Shown here piece after piece: positions 61,420-64,000 of a stretch of 64,000 nt of DNA; position 1 is the stretch's first letter; each line of letters opens with the position of its first letter. A program made the translations under genes and the position numbers. Source of the stretch: Parasalinivibrio latis (GTDB taxonomy: Bacteria; Pseudomonadota; Gammaproteobacteria; Enterobacterales; Vibrionaceae). Location: NCBI RefSeq assembly GCF_036825535.1, contig NZ_CP098812.1, forward strand, positions 2,418,001-2,482,000. The letters are read 5' to 3'. Under the pieces are notes generated by a model, which did not search any database, was not told where the DNA came from, and was given only the letters and a program-made list of their open reading frames with translations.

Positions 61420-62302
61420 CTAATATCCTCATTATTCCCGGAGCCACAATCAAGATGACTATTGGCATCATGATGAAAACGATAAGTGGGATAGACATTT
61501 TTGCCGATAACCCCCCTACTTTTTCTTCCAGTGTTAATATTTGGATTTCCCTTATATCCTTAGCTAAAGTAATGAGAACATCATATATTCCTGTTCCGTG
61601 TTGCAGACTTTGAATAAGTGTATTTACGAAGCTTCGCATTTCATTGGTTGGCACTCTTCCCAATAATTCATTCAGGGATTTATCAAGTCCAATAACCCTT
61701 GCCCTGTCGTTCGTTTTTTTCAGCATGTAAGCGATATCTTTATCAAAGCTTGCCATCTCTTTCGTCAGATACTGCATTGCGGCTTCAATGGTCATTCCCG
61801 TCTGCACGCAGACAGCCATGAGATCCAAAAGATACGGAAGTTGAGAGGAGACCTTTTCAGACAGATTTTTCTTCCTCGAGCGTAAAAAAGCGTCAGGCCC
61901 AACAATGACTGTGACCAATAAAATAAGAGAGACTATCAGTTTATTTGTTGTGGACTCGATTCCTATAATATTCCCGAACAAGAAAACCCCGGCAGTTACC
62001 GCAATCATTAAAAAGTACTTTAATGGCATATACAGTTTTACCAATGACGGCTCATAAAACCCGGCGGCAAGCAGCTTTTGCTCTATCTCTTCTTTATGGT
62101 TCTGGAAGAAATTTCCAGAGTAATTGACAAGGACTTCATACAACTGGATGTTTTTATCAGCCTTTTTCCTCATTCTCAGGATTCTGCTGATATTGTATTC
62201 CCTTCTTAATCGATCCAGAAAATAGGTAACAAGCGCAGCCAGAACTAAGGCGATTAGGGCCGCTATCGTTAAGGGCAATAAAATATCAGAGTCCAGCTTC
62301 AT
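61403..62302 (-). CDS. tadC: Tad pilus inner-membrane platform protein TadC
   Basis: 299 residues with T2SF-type membrane helices and LPYLLDLMAVCVQTGMTIEAAM (in outline). Paralogue of TadB; together they form the inner-membrane base that works with the TadA ATPase. Overlaps tadB by 4 nt. Confidence 0.88.
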   Translation of the reverse strand: MKLDSDILLPLTIAALIALVLAALVTYFLDRLRREYNISRILRMRKKADKNIQLYEVLVNYSGNFFQNHKEEIEQKLLAAGFYEPSLVKLYMPLKYFLMIAVTAGVFLFGNIIGIESTTNKLIVSLILLVTVIVGPDAFLRSRKKNLSEKVSSQLPYLLDLMAVCVQTGMTIEAAMQYLTKEMASFDKDIAYMLKKTNDRARVIGLDKSLNELLGRVPTNEMRSFVNTLIQSLQHGTGIYDVLITLAKDIREIQILTLEEKVGGLSAKMSIPLIVFIMMPIVILIVAPGIMRILDGGFG

Positions 62303-63222
62303 TTTACTTTCCTCATCAAGCTGGCAATAATCAACATACCTATCGCTTCGCTGACCAGCACGTAGTACAAGACATATCTACCTGTCGGGTCTCCTATAAT
62401 GTAGTTAAAATTTTCCGGACTCAGATACCGCAAGATAAACAAAAATATAAATGGAATTGAGCAAACGATTTTTGCTGACATCCTGGCTTCTGATGTCATA
62501 GCCATTTTTTTCCGCTCAATCGCCCTTGCATCAAACATAAGCCTGTTTAACCGAGTGATAATCGACTTGAGTTGCCCACCCCGGTTTATATTTGCCCGCA
62601 ATGTTATGGCAAAGAACAAGAACTCTGAATAGGGGACACGCTGGCAGGCCCGCCTTAATACTTGATCGGGAGGCTCACCGATTTGTAACCTTTCCCCCAT
62701 ATATTTAAATTCTTTCCCCACTGTCGTATCCAGGGACTTCCCGACAAAAATAATAGCGTGCATTAAACTCTCACCTGCAGAAATTGCACTGGCCATCATA
62801 TTCAGGGCATCAGGAAAGGATTCTTCAAATTTCTTCCTTGCAATCCGTTCAAGTAACTTGATTCCTACAAGGGTAATGACAGGGAGAGATATGGACAGAG
62901 CCATCCATATTGGCGCTTTTATGTATTGGTCGTTGATGAAGAGGGAGACACCAAATAAAACCAGGTAGAACAGTGTTAGTTTTATCAGCTTCTTATCCCC
63001 TACCGGGGCCATAACGCCGAAAAAATATCCTTGCAGCCTCTGCGTTAACGAGATATTGCCCAACGATTTTATGTCAACAACACTCTGATCCACGACCGAC
63101 ATTCGGTCACCCAGTTTTATCAATTTGGACAGGTAGTCAATGCGCTTTCGTCTATTCTGGATTGCCACAAACAGCACGGCAAATCCCATGGCAAGACTAA
63201 AGCTCGCGAGTAACGCTGTCAT
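62299..63222 (-). CDS. tadB: Tad pilus inner-membrane platform protein TadB
   Basis: 307 residues. T2SF domain in the C-terminal two thirds (FPDALNMMASAISAGESLMHAI, in outline, and RACQRVPYSEFLFFAITLRAN). Membrane helices at both ends. Overlaps tadA and tadC by 4 nt each, so the locus is tightly coupled. Confidence 0.9.
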   Translation of the reverse strand: MTALLASFSLAMGFAVLFVAIQNRRKRIDYLSKLIKLGDRMSVVDQSVVDIKSLGNISLTQRLQGYFFGVMAPVGDKKLIKLTLFYLVLFGVSLFINDQYIKAPIWMALSISLPVITLVGIKLLERIARKKFEESFPDALNMMASAISAGESLMHAIIFVGKSLDTTVGKEFKYMGERLQIGEPPDQVLRRACQRVPYSEFLFFAITLRANINRGGQLKSIITRLNRLMFDARAIERKKMAMTSEARMSAKIVCSIPFIFLFILRYLSPENFNYIIGDPTGRYVLYYVLVSEAIGMLIIASLMRKVK

Positions 63223-64000
63223 ACCCGCCCCCGGAACACACTGGATAATTCAGCCTGCAAACCAAAAAACTGTGCTTTTTCCATAAGTACCGACCTCTGC
63301 ATCAGGCCGGATGTTTCATAGTGGCCATCAATTTTGTCTTCATGCGCATGTCCGGTAGGCTGAAAACGAAATATCTCCTCCATTACAACACTTTGGCCTT
63401 CAAGGCCGATCACTTCACTGATGCTCATTACGCGTCTGCTCCCGTCATGGAGGCGGCTGACCTGTATAATCAGATCGATAGCACTGACAATGGTTCGTCT
63501 GATTGCCTCCAGCGGCAGGGAGGAGGTCGCCATCATCACCATACTTTCAATACGTGATACAGCATCACGGGGGGTATTGGCGTGAAGGGTGGTCATAGAC
63601 CCATCATGCCCGGTATTCATCGCCTGGAGCATCTCAAAAGCTTCTGCTCCCCGGCACTCCCCAACGATAACGCGGTCCGGTCTCATTCGGAGGCTGTTAA
63701 TGACCAGCTCACGTTGTCCGATAGCACCAGAGCCCTCAATACCAGCCGTACGGGTTTCAAGGCGGACAACATGAGGTTGTTGGAGTTGGAGTTCCGCAGC
63801 ATCTTCTATAGTGACAATTCGTTCCCTTTCAGAAATGTAATTTGAAAGGGCATTGAGCATAGTAGTTTTTCCGGAGCCCGTACCGCCGGATATCACGATG
63901 TTCAGCCGGCATCGCGCTGCAATCCCCATCAACTTGGCCATTTCCGGGCTCATTGCCCCATGGTTCATCAAGTCTTCAAGGCCAAGTTTTTGTTTTTTGA
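63219..64000 (-). CDS. tadA: Tad pilus ATPase TadA, C-terminal part (gene continues beyond the window)
   Basis: The frame stays open to the window end. Visible are KLGLEDLMNHGAMSPEMA, Walker A GGTGSGKTT, the Asp box with TIEDAAELQL, RPDRVIVGECRGAEAFEMLQAMNTGHDGSMTTLHAN (in outline), i.e. Walker B and His box of a CpaF/TadA secretion ATPase. It powers pilus polymerisation. The remaining locus (rcp, tadZ, flp) should lie to the right. Last residues FRGRV. Confidence 0.93.
   Translation of the reverse strand, partial: KKQKLGLEDLMNHGAMSPEMAKLMGIAARCRLNIVISGGTGSGKTTMLNALSNYISERERIVTIEDAAELQLQQPHVVRLETRTAGIEGSGAIGQRELVINSLRMRPDRVIVGECRGAEAFEMLQAMNTGHDGSMTTLHANTPRDAVSRIESMVMMATSSLPLEAIRRTIVSAIDLIIQVSRLHDGSRRVMSISEVIGLEGQSVVMEEIFRFQPTGHAHEDKIDGHYETSGLMQRSVLMEKAQFFGLQAELSSVFRGRV

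Overview
The window is chromosomal DNA of a marine gammaproteobacterium, most likely a member of the Vibrionaceae (a Photobacterium, Grimontia or Enterovibrio-type genome is my guess from gene content; no rRNA or other marker gene is present to settle it). The supporting signs are a VctPDGC-like catechol siderophore transporter, a fruBKA/cra locus with Vibrio-style gene order, a homogentisate operon hmgA-fahA-maiA, a Vibrio-type cold-shock protein, the yciB-yciA-yciI-pilotin block, and a Tad pilus locus. No tRNA, rRNA, CRISPR array, prophage or intact insertion sequence was seen.

Layout. 1-5.6 kb: end of a VOC protein, a secreted DUF2927 protein, and an RND efflux pair (adaptor plus permease, no outer-membrane channel). 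5.6-12.7 kb: a long GC-rich leader full of hairpins before a GltS-type symporter, an EamA exporter, a cold-shock gene with a long leader followed by two tiny coupled ORFs, a C69 dipeptidase, a Nudix hydrolase and a small membrane protein. 12.9-19.6 kb: a secreted LVIVD/PA-domain protein, then a beta-alanine-type catabolic locus (LysR regulator, isochorismatase-like hydrolase, omega-aminotransferase, methylmalonate/malonate-semialdehyde dehydrogenase). 19.7-23.9 kb: an IS481-derived, apparently domesticated protein, and a PTS operon (IIC, glycosylasparaginase, IIB, IIA) that may import and split GlcNAc-Asn or a related glycoconjugate. 23.9-32.1 kb: a DUF7000 protein, yiaVW homologues, an acetyltransferase with an attenuator-like leader, an orphan antitoxin, and a Fur-type siderophore uptake operon.

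32.3-41 kb: a D-aminoacylase-like amidohydrolase, fruBKA divergent from cra with three Cra-type operators between them, a VOC protein and an M14-type zinc hydrolase. 41-47 kb: a soluble chemoreceptor with four tandem PAS domains, a PEP-CTERM protein behind a good sigma-54 promoter, PsiE, a DCC-family protein, YqhA and an unrecognised membrane-anchored protein. 47-53.6 kb: a MarR regulator and TRAP transporter facing the homogentisate degradation operon, with matching palindromes in both promoters, which suggests one regulon for uptake and degradation of an aromatic acid. 53.7-58 kb: yciB, yciA, yciI, an AspS-like pilotin, an RluA-like synthase and cardiolipin synthase. 58-64 kb: tadA(partial)-B-C-D-E-F-G plus a small secreted protein on the minus strand, running out of the window.

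The least expected items are the PTS-glycosylasparaginase operon, the sigma-54 promoter in front of the PEP-CTERM gene, the paired operators at the TRAP/hmgA divergon, the structured leader of the symporter gene, the degenerate IS481-like protein, and the coupled microproteins behind the cold-shock gene. All functions are read from sequence by eye; no database search was run.
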